A stretch of 64,000 nt of DNA from DAIOEK01 sp964648485 (GTDB taxonomy: Bacteria > Chloroflexota > Anaerolineae > Anaerolineales > Anaerolineaceae), in NCBI GenBank assembly GCA_964648485.1, contig CAZYOF010000009.1, positions 69,966 to 133,965 on the forward strand, given 5' to 3'. Made by a program: the position numbers and the translations under genes. The notes beneath the pieces are model-generated. The model was not told where the DNA came from. It worked only from the letters and a program-made list of their open reading frames with translations, and did not search any database. Positions 8,834 to 17,463 of the stretch are shown here, piece after piece (the stretch's first letter is position 1; every line of letters begins with the position of its first letter).

Positions 8834-9466
8834 ATGACCGCCATCTATATCATCCTTGGTTTGATCCTCATCGGCATTCTTTTCAGCGTTGCCTGGCGCA
8901 GAGATGCAATCCCCTGCCCGCCATGGCTGGCATGGATGGTGGAGATGGACAACCCGTTCACCGAGGTCAACCGCGCCAAAACCATAGTGGCGTTGTTGGG
9001 TGTGATCCCGGGAATGAAGGCGCTGGATGCCGGCTGCGGACCAGGGCGCCTGACCCTGCCCCTGGCAGAGGCGGTGGGTACGGAAGGGAAAGTGACGGCT
9101 CTGGATATCGAGAGCCAGATGCTGGAACGGGTACGCGCCAAAGCGGATGCCGCCGGGCACCGCAACATCACCTACCTGCACGCAGCATTGGGTGAGGGCA
9201 AACTGCCCCAGGGCTATTTTGACCGCGCTGTTTTAGTGACCGTGTTCGGCGAGATTCCGGATAAGGAAGCCGCCCTGAAGGAAATTTACCAGGCGCTGAA
9301 AGCGGATGGGGTGCTATCGGTGACCGAGGTGATTTTTGACCCGCATTTTTACCGGCGCGAGGCGGTGCTGAGTGTGGCGGAAGCGGCTGGCTTTCGCGAG
9401 AAGAATTTTTACGGCAAGAAACTGGCTTACACACTCCACCTGGTGAAACAGGGGGAAGGTGGATAA
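8834..9466 (+). CDS. Membrane-anchored class I SAM-dependent methyltransferase
   Basis: A 210-residue protein with one N-terminal membrane span (IYIILGLILIGILFSVAW) followed by a methyltransferase domain. Motif I is ALDAGCGPGRLTLPLAEAV, motif II ends TALDIES, and later VTVFGEIPDKEAALKEIYQ is typical of the UbiE/Methyltransf_11 fold. The substrate is unknown; the anchor suggests a lipid or quinone-like acceptor, which is inference. GGAGG at 8820-8824 fixes the start. A scrap of a second copy of the C-terminus lies at 10721-10776. Confidence 0.88.
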   Translation: MTAIYIILGLILIGILFSVAWRRDAIPCPPWLAWMVEMDNPFTEVNRAKTIVALLGVIPGMKALDAGCGPGRLTLPLAEAVGTEGKVTALDIESQMLERVRAKADAAGHRNITYLHAALGEGKLPQGYFDRAVLVTVFGEIPDKEAALKEIYQALKADGVLSVTEVIFDPHFYRREAVLSVAEAAGFREKNFYGKKLAYTLHLVKQGEGG

Positions 9467-9622
9467 ATTATATAGATAATTGCTGGTGCACCTTGGTGAA
9501 CCTTATCATCCTTCCATAAATTTATTTAACTTGGAATACAACTCATAAATTGCCAAGGCGATTTTCCCACCCGTTCGATTTGTCATCCTTCTAAGATTTG
9601 CGCAAACTACTCCATCAGTTTC

Positions 9623-9886
9623 CTATTCTCGGATTTCACTTGGGTACCGTGGTTCTCGTCTCGTAAGTTCAAACTTTATCCAATGGTAATTATCGACTAC
9701 ACTTTCTGGGAAGTCTATATCTCTTAAGGGGCTCATTTCAAGATGAGCAATTAATAGTCTAGACCGCACATCACCTTCTCCAGTCGATAGTATTTTTATG
9801 ACATCAGATAACTTTTCTTGTGCATAGCGATATTTATTCATTACATAACCTGCAAGGGAATAAAAAATTAATATCAATATCAACAA
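9623..9886 (-). CDS. Small hypothetical protein with one N-terminal membrane span
   Basis: An 87-residue protein: one hydrophobic span (MLILILIFYSLAGYVM) followed by a soluble charged domain (KLSDVIKILSTGEGDVRSRL, DNYHWIKFELTRREPRYP). It is not recognised. It begins 7 bp after the stop of the uracil-DNA-glycosylase-like gene and probably shares its transcript. Local composition is more A+T-rich than the flanking genes, as often seen in acquired genes. Confidence 0.5.
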   Translation of the reverse strand: MLILILIFYSLAGYVMNKYRYAQEKLSDVIKILSTGEGDVRSRLLIAHLEMSPLRDIDFPESVVDNYHWIKFELTRREPRYPSEIRE

Positions 9887-9893
9887 TAATTGA

Positions 9894-10523
9894 TTAGCTA
9901 TTTTGAATTATTGATAAAGCCTCCCTCCAAGCTCTGATTATTTTTTCTCGATTTCCAGGCCGGGTATTGATATTTGTTGGAGAGGGATGAGGACATTCTA
10001 AACTAATTAGTTTTGAGGTTTTTGGCGCAAACTCATGCCATCCCTTCTTTGCCGCCTCACCACCAAGGATTACGACCTTCAGGTGAGGTAATAAATCAAG
10101 CAGGTCTAACAATAATGGGCCTCCAGCTGCAATATCACTTGGATTGAATGCACGGATCTTGGTATTTGTACCAATATAGTATGGTATTACATTCCAATGA
10201 ACAACAAATCTTCGATCCACACCTGCTTCTTGCCTTGTTTCCCAAGTGTTCTGTGCAGTCTGGTCATTGTTGTTGCACGAAATAAAACCACTACCGCCTC
10301 TTTCTCTAGTAGATTTTGGTCCTGGTGCTTCAAGGAGCCACAATATTTTTGCATTAACACCACCATCATCTGGATCAAACCATGGGATAATCGCCCCAGA
10401 GCCAAGACGGGTTTTTAATTCGCTTACCCAAGTGTTTAAAGTGACAACATTTGGCGAAAATATCCTTTTTTCCCTTTTTTGTATCTCCAATTGAGATGAG
10501 AAAAGTCGTGGGGAATCATTCAT
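9894..10523 (-). CDS. Uracil-DNA-glycosylase-superfamily protein
   Basis: About 209 residues. The pattern ILWLLEAPGPKSTRERGGSG, WNVIPYYIG, LLDLLPHLKVVILGG and the C-terminal HPSPTNINTRP matches the UDG fold, where the last block holds the loop that enters the minor groove. The family removes uracil or related damage from DNA, but this divergent subgroup has no proven activity that I know of. The start at 10523 (MNDSPRLF) has AGGA at eight bases; in-frame ATGs at 10532 and 10547 are possible. It is followed by a small membrane protein. Confidence 0.72.
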   Translation of the reverse strand: MNDSPRLFSSQLEIQKREKRIFSPNVVTLNTWVSELKTRLGSGAIIPWFDPDDGGVNAKILWLLEAPGPKSTRERGGSGFISCNNNDQTAQNTWETRQEAGVDRRFVVHWNVIPYYIGTNTKIRAFNPSDIAAGGPLLLDLLDLLPHLKVVILGGEAAKKGWHEFAPKTSKLISLECPHPSPTNINTRPGNREKIIRAWREALSIIQNS

Positions 10524-10671
10524 GTATACCATCCTTTCCTTTACCATAAGTATATATACACATCAAACAACAAAACACAATCAGATACCATTTATAACAG
10601 AGTTATTGTTTTATAAAATGGGATGGGTTAGAAATCGACCACCCCAATATTTTTCAGCATTCGTTAATACT

Positions 10672-10727
10672 TACTTGTAACGCAGCACCTGGATATTCTG
10701 CAGGTGGGCATTCCGGCGGGCGGGGTG
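10672..10727 (-). pseudogene. Scrap of an FtsX-type permease C-terminus
   Basis: Read on the minus strand this encodes PARRNAHLQNIQVLRYK and a stop. It aligns with the last residues PARQAARLQIIQALRYE of the intact permease at 11611-14163, and the DNA is also clearly similar over about 55 bp. Nothing else of that gene is present. It abuts, head to head at the 3' ends, a second scrap from a methyltransferase. Confidence 0.7.
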
Positions 10728-10776
10728 AATGATTTTATCGGCAAGAAGGTTGCTTACACCCTCCATCTGGTGAAAG
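10721..10776 (+). pseudogene. Scrap of a methyltransferase C-terminus
   Basis: The plus strand reads DFIGKKVAYTLHLVK, matching NFYGKKLAYTLHLVK at the end of the intact methyltransferase at 8834-9466. It begins exactly where the permease scrap on the other strand ends. The rest of the interval between 10548 and 10902 holds no recognisable gene. Confidence 0.7.
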
Positions 10777-10902
10777 TAAGAATTGAGGGAAAAGGCTCAA
10801 GAATAAAATTAGATTGTGGACTAAAATAAACGTGGTCATTTATTATTGTCATGCTATTCTGTGGTTCATTACACATTACGAATAGGTAAAAGGTAACCAT
10901 TC

Positions 10903-11535
10903 ATGAAGAAACATCGAATCCTTATTGAAACCATCGTCATCACTTTAATTACCTTGCTCGGAATGTTGCTCCTCCCAATGGCGAAGACGTTTTTTGCGCT
11001 ATTGCCTGTTATTTATCTTCTGGTAGAACGCCGGTTGCGGCATCGTTCCTGGGGCGAATTGGGATTTAAAATAAAGACTTTCTGGAATGATTTGCGGGCG
11101 AATTGGGTTTTATTCATCCTGGTGGGTTTTCTCATCCAACCCCTTCTGGTTTTCTGGGCAAACCAATTCTTTCCAGCTTACCTGGAACATGTACAGGCAC
11201 GGCTGCCATTTGAAACGGGAATTTCCTGGGGTATCTTACTCCCCCTTCTGGCTGTTTCGCTGCTTGGCGAGGAGATGACCTACCGAACCTTAATTCAAGG
11301 ACGTCTGGTTCCGTTCACAGGTGTTTGGGCAGCAATCGGCGTGGCTTCCTTGTTATTCGGACTGGCTCATTTCGCTCCCGGACCCGTGCCTGTTGTGGCA
11401 TTGGATTTAGGTTTGATCTTCATAGATTCCATCATTTATGGTGTGATTTTTGCACGAAGTAAAAACATCTGGCTGGTTTGGCTGGCACATCTGTTGGGAG
11501 ATATTTTTGGATTGCTGGTGCTGACCGCAATTTAA
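10903..11535 (+). CDS. CPBP-family intramembrane metalloprotease-like protein
   Basis: A 210-residue protein with six to seven membrane spans. It carries the three signatures of the CPBP (Abi, Rce1-like) family: LGEEMTYRTLIQGRL with the EExxxR motif, LLFGLAHF with FxxxH, and WLAHLLGD near the C-terminus. Family members cleave prenylated proteins or bacteriocin-related peptides within the membrane; the substrate here is unknown. The start is the first ATG after a weak AAAGG. A strong terminator follows at 11574. Confidence 0.88.
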   Translation: MKKHRILIETIVITLITLLGMLLLPMAKTFFALLPVIYLLVERRLRHRSWGELGFKIKTFWNDLRANWVLFILVGFLIQPLLVFWANQFFPAYLEHVQARLPFETGISWGILLPLLAVSLLGEEMTYRTLIQGRLVPFTGVWAAIGVASLLFGLAHFAPGPVPVVALDLGLIFIDSIIYGVIFARSKNIWLVWLAHLLGDIFGLLVLTAI

Positions 11536-11573
11536 CCCCCAAAAATATAAGCTGTGATTTAAGGTATTTATTA

Positions 11574-11602
11574 GCACCCTCCGAAATGGAGGGTGCTTTT
11601 TT
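11574..11602 (+). terminator. Rho-independent terminator between convergent genes
   Basis: GCACCCTCC (11574-11582), loop GAAAT, GGAGGGTGC (11588-11596), then a run of T. It ends the CPBP gene; the facing permease gene ends nine bases further on, and the same stem could serve it weakly. Confidence 0.88.
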
Positions 11603-11610
11603 AATCCTAT

Positions 11611-14163
11611 CTACTCGTAACGTAGCGCCTGGATGATCTGCAGGCGGGCAGCCTGGCGGGCGGGGATGAGCGAAGCCAGCAAACCAAAGAGCAACCCGAT
11701 GACCGCGGCGGCGAGGATTCCGCTGAAGGGGAAGGTGTAGCCCATGGGGAAGACGATCTCGACCGCGGTGACCAGTACAAAGCCCAGGCAGATTCCACCC
11801 ACGATGCCAAAGACGGCGCCAATGGCTGCCAGCAGGAGCGATTCCGCCACCACCATATTGCGGATCTGCCCGCGGGTGCCGCCCACGGCGCGGATCATGC
11901 CAATCTCACGGGTGCGCTCAATGACGCTGATGGTGAGGGTATTGAGCATGGCGATGAGCGAAGGGAACGCCAGGATGGCGAACAGGATGTACACGGCGCT
12001 GAAAGCTGCCCCAAACTGGGCGACCATGCTATTGAAGTAATCGGCACCGGAGATGGCTTTGAACTGCGGGTAGTTCTCTGCAAGCGCCTTGATGCCCGCT
12101 CCCGTGGCGGCACGGTCGGCATTGTCACGCAGATCCACCTGGAGGAAGACATCATCGGTGACACCAAAATCTGCCTGCAGGTTCGCCTGCGAGATGTACA
12201 CAGTGGCGATCTTGGCGTTGAGCAGGTCGGTTGCCTCGGCGGCAACTTTGTATGACACCTTTCCGGCGGCAGATTCCAACTCGACGGTATCTCCCACCTT
12301 CGCGCCGGTACCCATGAGAAACACGCTGTTGGCGATGAGGGCGCGCTGCTCTGCGATCTCGATATAGGCTGACTTATTGCCATCCATGAAGATGACGCCA
12401 CTTACCTTTTCAAAGTCTTCGGGCTGGATGCCCAGCACCGAGACCATCTGTCCGTTCACCAGTGAGGCGGCATAGCGCAGGGTACTGACGGTATCCACCC
12501 CCTCCAGCTCGCGGAGGTCATCTGCCAGTTGCGGTGTGGCACCGATGTTACTGCCCCACAGCCCGACAGAAGGGGGAACAAAGACATAGTCGCTGCCCAG
12601 GCTGTATTGCACCATATCGAGAATGGTGCCTTTCATGCTGGTAACCAATCCGCCGGCTGCCACGATGACAGCCAGAGCAAGCAGACTGGTGGATGCGGTA
12701 ACCGCGACCCGGGAAGGCTGGCGGGTGAGGTCGTTGCGCGCCAGATCGCCTATCCCCTGACGGCGGGTGGCAAGGGCAATAACACTGCCGAACAGACGTG
12801 CAAAGGGGCGGATGAGCGCAGGCGCGACCAGCACCAGTCCGACCAGGAACAGGATCCCGCCGGGAAGAATGAGATAGGCTTCGCCCAGAAGAATGGCAAG
12901 CACGGTGAAGACCATGAAGACGACGCCCACCCAGAAGCTGGGTCCGGTATGCCGGTTGAATTCCAATTCCGCAACTGTCAGACGGAGCGCCTCGAGCGGT
13001 GTCACCCGGCTGGCTGCGATAGCAGGAATGAACCCGGCCAGCATGGTAACCCCCACACCCAATAGGATCGAGACACTGATCAGCCCCGGCTGGAGGTCGG
13101 GCATGCCCAGCCGCACATTCATAAACGCGTTGATGGGACCCTGCGCGACCTGAATCACACCCAATGCCATGAGGTAACCGAGGAATAATCCGACCACAGA
13201 GCCGAACAACCCCTGCAGGAAACCTTCAGTGAGGATGGCACCGATGATGGTGCGGCGGGTGGCGCCAAGAGCGCGCAGCATGCCGATATCGCGGCGGCGT
13301 TCAGTAACCACCGTGCGGAAGGTGTTGAAGATGATGAACCCGCCCATGAAGAGCGCCAGCGCACCAAATACATTAAGTGCAATTTTGGCAATTTCCATAG
13401 TGGCGAACATCTCATCTCCTGAGATGAGCGAACCGGTTTTAAAGCCGGCGCCCATGGTAGATTCTATGGCTGCCTGAATTTCGGCACGGCGTTCCTGCCC
13501 GGCAAACGCATCCACATTCAGGCGGATGGTATTGACCCTGCCGGTGTCACCGGTCATCTGCTGCGCCTGGGGCAGGTTCACAAACACTACCTCGTTATCA
13601 GATTCGATTGTGGCGGGCAGCATCCCCACCACGGTCAGTTCCGTGACACCGGTGGTGGATGGCAGATGAATAGACTCACCCACCTGCACAGCGTAAGCAT
13701 CCGCCAGGGTCTGGGTGATGACCGCAGCTGTGGTATCGGTGTCTTCCAGGTAACGCCCTTCAAGGATGGAAAAAGCGCGGACAGCGCGGGTTTCTTCGGG
13801 AACGATCCCCATCAGGGTCACCGCGATGATGCGATCCGGTTTCGCGGGGTCCTGGTCGACAAAATCTGCGGGGAGGTTGATGTTCTTTTCCAGAGACGAC
13901 GCAACCGCGCGGACGCCATCGATATTCGGTAATGGGTCCGCTTTATCTGCGGCGAAGCTGTCTCCGGTGAGGCTGATGACGGTGAAATCAGATTGACCTT
14001 CCGCCCCCTGAATGCTCGCCTGCAAGGCGGATATCATGGTGGGCAGAACCGCGTTCATGCCATAAATGAGCATGACCCCAAAGATGACCGCCAGCGTGGT
14101 AAGGGCGGTGCGCAATTTACGCCCGTAAAGATAACGGGCAGCGAGAGTAAGTTGGAGTCTCAT
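11611..14163 (-). CDS. FtsX/MacB-type ABC transporter permease, double-module
   Basis: An 850-residue permease of the DUF214/FtsX superfamily. It begins MRLQLTLAARYLYGRKLRTA with a first span (LTTLAVIFGVMLIYGMNAVL), an extracytoplasmic domain, and a three-span FtsX module around residues 280-400 (ALALFMGGFIIFNTFRTVV, ERRRDIGMLRALGATRRTI). A second copy of the same plan fills the C-terminal half (SLIAMLNTLTISVIERTREI, GMIRAVGGTRGQIRNMVVAE). It should form the membrane part of an exporter that moves lipoproteins, lipids or peptides out of the membrane, driven by the ATPase at 14171. The start at 14163 is 7 bp after that gene; a longer frame overlapping the ATPase gene was rejected. Confidence 0.9.
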   Translation of the reverse strand: MRLQLTLAARYLYGRKLRTALTTLAVIFGVMLIYGMNAVLPTMISALQASIQGAEGQSDFTVISLTGDSFAADKADPLPNIDGVRAVASSLEKNINLPADFVDQDPAKPDRIIAVTLMGIVPEETRAVRAFSILEGRYLEDTDTTAAVITQTLADAYAVQVGESIHLPSTTGVTELTVVGMLPATIESDNEVVFVNLPQAQQMTGDTGRVNTIRLNVDAFAGQERRAEIQAAIESTMGAGFKTGSLISGDEMFATMEIAKIALNVFGALALFMGGFIIFNTFRTVVTERRRDIGMLRALGATRRTIIGAILTEGFLQGLFGSVVGLFLGYLMALGVIQVAQGPINAFMNVRLGMPDLQPGLISVSILLGVGVTMLAGFIPAIAASRVTPLEALRLTVAELEFNRHTGPSFWVGVVFMVFTVLAILLGEAYLILPGGILFLVGLVLVAPALIRPFARLFGSVIALATRRQGIGDLARNDLTRQPSRVAVTASTSLLALAVIVAAGGLVTSMKGTILDMVQYSLGSDYVFVPPSVGLWGSNIGATPQLADDLRELEGVDTVSTLRYAASLVNGQMVSVLGIQPEDFEKVSGVIFMDGNKSAYIEIAEQRALIANSVFLMGTGAKVGDTVELESAAGKVSYKVAAEATDLLNAKIATVYISQANLQADFGVTDDVFLQVDLRDNADRAATGAGIKALAENYPQFKAISGADYFNSMVAQFGAAFSAVYILFAILAFPSLIAMLNTLTISVIERTREIGMIRAVGGTRGQIRNMVVAESLLLAAIGAVFGIVGGICLGFVLVTAVEIVFPMGYTFPFSGILAAAVIGLLFGLLASLIPARQAARLQIIQALRYE

Positions 14164-14170
14164 GGCACAC

Positions 14171-14914
14171 CTATCCCTTGATCTCTTCCATTTTCTTGAA
14201 GACTGCGGCGGCGTTGTCGCCATTCTTACGCTCGAGGATGGTTTCATCGATGATGGTGCCATCCTTCAGGAAGATGATTCGGTCGGCGTAGGCAGCGATG
14301 CGTGGATCGTGGGTGACCATCACCACGGTACGGCCGTATTTTTTGGCTACATCGCGCATTAAAGCGGCGATCTCATCCCCAGAGTGGGTATCGAGGTTAC
14401 CGGTTGGCTCATCCGCGAGGATCAGCGCCGGTTCGGCAGCCAGCGCGCGGGCAATGGCAACGCGCTGCTGCTCTCCACCCGAGAGCTGGTCGGGGCGGTT
14501 ATTCATACGAGCAGAAAGACCAAAGCGGTTAAGCCACTCGGCTGCCTGCTTCTGCGCATCGGCAGGTTTGACACCATCGAGGGTCACAGGAAGGGCGGCG
14601 TTCTCGATCGCGTTCAGCACAGGGATGAGATTGAAGAACTGAAAAACGAAGCCAATCTGGCGGCGGCGCAACTCGGTGAGACGGTCGTCATCCATTTCGT
14701 CGATGGCTGCGCCTTCGAGGAACACCTTCCCGCTGGTGGGGCGGTCGAGACCACCAATGAGGTGCAGCAGGGTCGATTTGCCGCATCCGCTGGGTCCCAT
14801 GATGGCAACGAATTCACCCGGGTTTACGGTGAGGTTGACATGATCGAGCGCGGTGACTGCGGTTTCGCCTGAGCCGAAGATTTTTGTTAGGTTTTGCGTG
14901 GTAATGACAGACAT
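14171..14914 (-). CDS. ABC transporter ATP-binding protein (LolD/MacB type)
   Basis: A 247-residue ATPase subunit. Walker A is GPSGCGKST, the Q-loop is FVFQFFNLIPVLNAIEN, the ABC signature LSGGEQQRVAIARAL, and Walker B LILADEPTGNLD followed by the H-loop VMVTHD. The sequence around the Walker B aspartates is characteristic of the LolD/MacB/FtsE branch that pairs with FtsX-fold permeases. It is first in a two-gene unit with the permease, with 7 bp between them, and lies downstream of a PadR regulator in the same direction. Confidence 0.95.
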   Translation of the reverse strand: MSVITTQNLTKIFGSGETAVTALDHVNLTVNPGEFVAIMGPSGCGKSTLLHLIGGLDRPTSGKVFLEGAAIDEMDDDRLTELRRRQIGFVFQFFNLIPVLNAIENAALPVTLDGVKPADAQKQAAEWLNRFGLSARMNNRPDQLSGGEQQRVAIARALAAEPALILADEPTGNLDTHSGDEIAALMRDVAKKYGRTVVMVTHDPRIAAYADRIIFLKDGTIIDETILERKNGDNAAAVFKKMEEIKG

Positions 14915-14991
14915 GGAAAACTCCTGAAAAATTCAAATAATGCAATATCCGGCGTTAAAAGGCGCCAGTTGGAAGAACCATGATGATTGGA

Positions 14992-15621
14992 TTATGGGGT
15001 TGATGTATCAGCAGGAGGCGGGTACGTGGAACCCTTCTCACCCTTGCGCGGACGTCCGCGGCGAAGAATTTCGGGTTCAGGCATCGGCTGCTTGCGAATT
15101 GCATCCATTCGGCGCTCGATGAGATCGAGCCAGCGCAGGTCCGCTTCGAGGTGCATGATCACTTTATCGAGCAGGAGGATCTGCGCCATTTCGGTATGCG
15201 GATCATAGGAATCGCGCTGGTTGGTGGCATCGTGCATCTCTTTAAAGAGAAGGGCACGCTGGTTTTGAATCAGCCGTTCGGGATCTGCCCTACCTGAAAT
15301 CAACCCGATAAGAATTTTTATGTAGAACTCATCCCGTTGATGCGCAGGCAGCACTCCGGTTGAGAACCACTCGCGCAGGGCGTCTTCACCAGCAGGGGTG
15401 ATGCTGTACACACGTCGGGAGGGTTCCTCGCCCTCACCCAGATCAGATATCCGCTCTACCAGACCGGCTTCTTCCAACCGCTCGAGCGTGGTGTAAATCT
15501 GCGCGGGTTTGACCTCCCAGTTCGCGTCTCCGCCCACGAGGGATTCAAAGGCGACGCGGGTTTCATACCCGTGGCGCGGTTTCTGAGAGATCAATCCGAG
15601 GATGGCAAAACGAACAGACAT
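14992..15621 (-). CDS. PadR-family transcriptional regulator
   Basis: About 209 residues. The winged helix begins MSVRFAILGLISQKPRHGYE, and IYTTLERLEEAGLVERISD with RRVYSITPAGEDALREWF forms the recognition helix and wing. A C-terminal helical region (VIMHLEADLRWLDLIERRMD) is the usual PadR dimerisation arm. It ends with a basic GRPRKGEKG tail. The ATG at 15621 has GGAG six bases upstream and is preferred over one four codons earlier. It precedes the ABC transporter genes, and two palindromes overlap its promoter region, so self-regulation plus control of the exporter is likely. The inducer is unknown. Confidence 0.9.
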   Translation of the reverse strand: MSVRFAILGLISQKPRHGYETRVAFESLVGGDANWEVKPAQIYTTLERLEEAGLVERISDLGEGEEPSRRVYSITPAGEDALREWFSTGVLPAHQRDEFYIKILIGLISGRADPERLIQNQRALLFKEMHDATNQRDSYDPHTEMAQILLLDKVIMHLEADLRWLDLIERRMDAIRKQPMPEPEILRRGRPRKGEKGSTYPPPADTSTP

Positions 15622-15632
15622 GTACAGCTCCA

Positions 15633-15678
15633 TAATTAGTAAACGGATTACTAATTATTATTAGTATACGAGTTACTA
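15633..15678. promoter_or_regulatory. Two palindromes upstream of the PadR gene
   Basis: A perfect dyad TAATTAGTAA / TTACTAATTA (15633-15642 and 15648-15657, 5-bp spacer) is followed by a second, shorter dyad TAGTA / TACTA (15662-15666 and 15674-15678). Their centres are about 25 bp apart and share the half-site TAGTA. The position directly upstream of the PadR start fits an autoregulatory operator; binding is inferred. Confidence 0.65.
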
Positions 15679-15749
15679 TTTACTTGTCAAGAGGATTGGA
15701 TGGGATTCAGGACAGCATGGGGAATTAAATGATCGGTTTTTTGTAGCGA

Positions 15750-16004
15750 TTACGATGGTTTTCTGCCTTCTTTATAGACCTTCCCTGCCCGATCGTAGGT
15801 TGTCCATTCGCCCACTGGTTCGCCTAGCTTGAACCAGCCCGAACGCTTGATAGTACCATCCAACCGGTACCACTCCCAGTAGCCATCAGGTGCGCCATCC
15901 ACAAACCTACCCTTCGACCAGACCGTCTGTCCGTTGGCGTGATATTTGATGGTGATGCCATCGATGATTTCAAATTTCTTTTCGGGTATGGGTTTCGGAG
16001 ACAT
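15750..16004 (-). CDS. Small MORN/YwqK-like repeat protein
   Basis: An 84-residue protein with three short repeats of the type found in MORN and YwqK proteins: ITIKYHANGQTVWSKGRFVD, then GYWEWYRLDGTIKRSGWFK and GEWTTYDRAGKVYKEG. These form a flat beta-sheet ribbon. YwqK-like proteins are annotated as putative antitoxins, but no toxin partner lies next to it. The role is unknown. A frame on another strand position overlaps it but has no repeats. Confidence 0.65.
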   Translation of the reverse strand: MSPKPIPEKKFEIIDGITIKYHANGQTVWSKGRFVDGAPDGYWEWYRLDGTIKRSGWFKLGEPVGEWTTYDRAGKVYKEGRKPS

Positions 16005-16077
16005 TGTTCGGATCCTACAATACGCTCATCAAAAAACAATACCTAACTATTGGAATATTCAAGAATAGATCATAGAA

Positions 16078-16455
16078 TTAAACATGCTGATCAAACAGGA
16101 TCTGGTTTCCATCCGGGTCAGTCAGAGTAAAGCTGCCGGGACCGATAGTATTTTCTGCAACCCTGGATGTTAACACCAATCCTTTGCTTAAATAATCCGC
16201 CTGAATTTCACGAATATCCATAAAGTTTTCCTTCGGGTTTGCGTTCTGATCCCATCCCGGGTTGAATGTCAGGATATTGTTTTCAAACATCCCCTGGAAT
16301 AAACCGATGACAGAATCTCCATTTTTCATAATCAACCAATTCTGGGTAATGTCCCCGCCGAAAACATCAAAACCCAGTTTTTCGTAGAATTCTCTGGATT
16401 TTTGAATATCCTTGACAGCCAAACTCACTGAAAATGCACCCAGTTCCATCATCAC
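16078..16455 (-). CDS. VOC/glyoxalase-fold protein
   Basis: A 125-residue single-domain protein of the vicinal oxygen chelate superfamily. MELGAFSVSLAVKDIQKSRE followed by FYEKLGFDVFGG is the first beta-alpha-beta-beta unit, and GPGSFTLTDPDGNQILFDQ is the typical end. These proteins bind a metal or a small ligand such as an antibiotic or dicarbonyl; function here is not defined. ATGs at codons 1-3 compete as start. It belongs to a run of small minus-strand genes of related style. Confidence 0.85.
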   Translation of the reverse strand: MMMELGAFSVSLAVKDIQKSREFYEKLGFDVFGGDITQNWLIMKNGDSVIGLFQGMFENNILTFNPGWDQNANPKENFMDIREIQADYLSKGLVLTSRVAENTIGPGSFTLTDPDGNQILFDQHV

Positions 16456-16497
16456 CTCCGGTAGTTTTTTACCATCCAGAAATCAAATCCTTTAGCA

Positions 16498-16845
16498 TCA
16501 TACAGGAAGCCTGGAAAGGGCTATTTTGTATGGAAACAGAGAAGCAACCATGATCCCCTTTTGAACTGCTGGATCGGATTTCATAATTTCGTTGGCTTCC
16601 GTCTCACCGTTACATTCGAATATGACTATGCCAAAGGTATGTGTATTCGTTTCCTGCGTCCGTCCGGCGAGAACCAGAATCCCAGCTTCGAGCAACTGCT
16701 GCAAATAAGCAAAGTGTAGATCTACAGCCTGATCATCTTGGGGCAGCCAATTTGCAGAACGCTGCAGACGCGGAACCAGTTTCAAGACATAAATATATGT
16801 TATCAACGAGAAGCTCCGATCAATCGTTGATACCCTTACCGGCAA
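16498..16845 (-). CDS. YciI-like protein (start uncertain)
   Basis: A small protein with a YciI-type ferredoxin-like fold: YIYVLKLVPRL, then DLHFAYLQQLLEAGILVLAG and AVQKGIMVASLFPYKIALSR. YciI-like proteins are small, often dimeric enzymes of uncertain activity. The only long frame starts with TTG at 16845 and overlaps the previous gene by 26 bp; a shorter start is possible. It probably shares a transcript with the YdeI-like gene upstream. Confidence 0.68.
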   Translation of the reverse strand: MPVRVSTIDRSFSLITYIYVLKLVPRLQRSANWLPQDDQAVDLHFAYLQQLLEAGILVLAGRTQETNTHTFGIVIFECNGETEANEIMKSDPAVQKGIMVASLFPYKIALSRLPV

Positions 16846-17407
16846 GAATCAGGGGAATACTTTTTTCTATTCGGGCTATGCGGGTTTTGGATTGTTTGGG
16901 TGCAGAAAAGTAAAACAACCAGGCTCGCTGCCGTCCGGGGGTCAGTGCTTTAAACGCAGATTGCAGGGCTGGGTCTTCATCCAGACTGCTCTGAAATTCT
17001 TCGGGTATGGCAAATTCTTCGGTATTTTTGAAACTCACCTTCAAACCGGCTTTTTCTACATCCATTGCCTCCAGAATGTAAGCTTTCAAGATAGGCTCCA
17101 TCTCAATAATCTGATCCACATTTGTGAAGCGGATTTGACGTGCCGACTGAACATTCTCGGTCTGGGTGATCAGCACACCCGCGGTATCTTTGAGCAAAAC
17201 ACCCTTGACGAACAGAAGGGCACAATATTCTTTGAAACCATGCATCAGGACCACATTCTTTCCCTGCTCGGTATAGCAGGGAACACCCCATTTCATATCT
17301 TCAGTGAGCGGAGTATGCAGGAGAATTTCCCGTAATTGCTTAAATTCTTCCTGCCACTTCTTTTCCCGATTAATGAAGCTATCTACTTTCGGATTCTTCT
17401 GATTCAT
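16820..17407 (-). CDS. YdeI/OmpD-associated family protein (DUF1801 fold)
   Basis: A 195-residue protein. The N-terminal part has the DUF1801 pattern (LREILLHTPLTEDMKWGVPC, YTEQGKNVVLMHGFKEYCAL) and the C-terminal part the YdeI hallmark (LTPGRQRAWLFYFSAPKQSK, TRIARIEKSIPLILAGKG). The family is widespread; its members are poorly characterised, and an iron-chaperone-like role has been proposed for the related frataxin-like fold. The ATG at 17407 was taken as start because the upstream extension is not conserved in style. It lies between two other members of the same small-protein cluster. Confidence 0.85.
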   Translation of the reverse strand: MNQKNPKVDSFINREKKWQEEFKQLREILLHTPLTEDMKWGVPCYTEQGKNVVLMHGFKEYCALLFVKGVLLKDTAGVLITQTENVQSARQIRFTNVDQIIEMEPILKAYILEAMDVEKAGLKVSFKNTEEFAIPEEFQSSLDEDPALQSAFKALTPGRQRAWLFYFSAPKQSKTRIARIEKSIPLILAGKGIND

Positions 17408-17463
17408 TTCCTGATCCCTGTCTTCATATTCACGAACTCCATCCGTATTTTTGCCGTAAAATA

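Noticed and set aside
12529..13065. A 178-codon plus-strand frame inside the FtsX permease gene.
   Set aside because: It is the antisense of a well-supported gene with conserved domains; such frames arise from the codon bias of the true gene.
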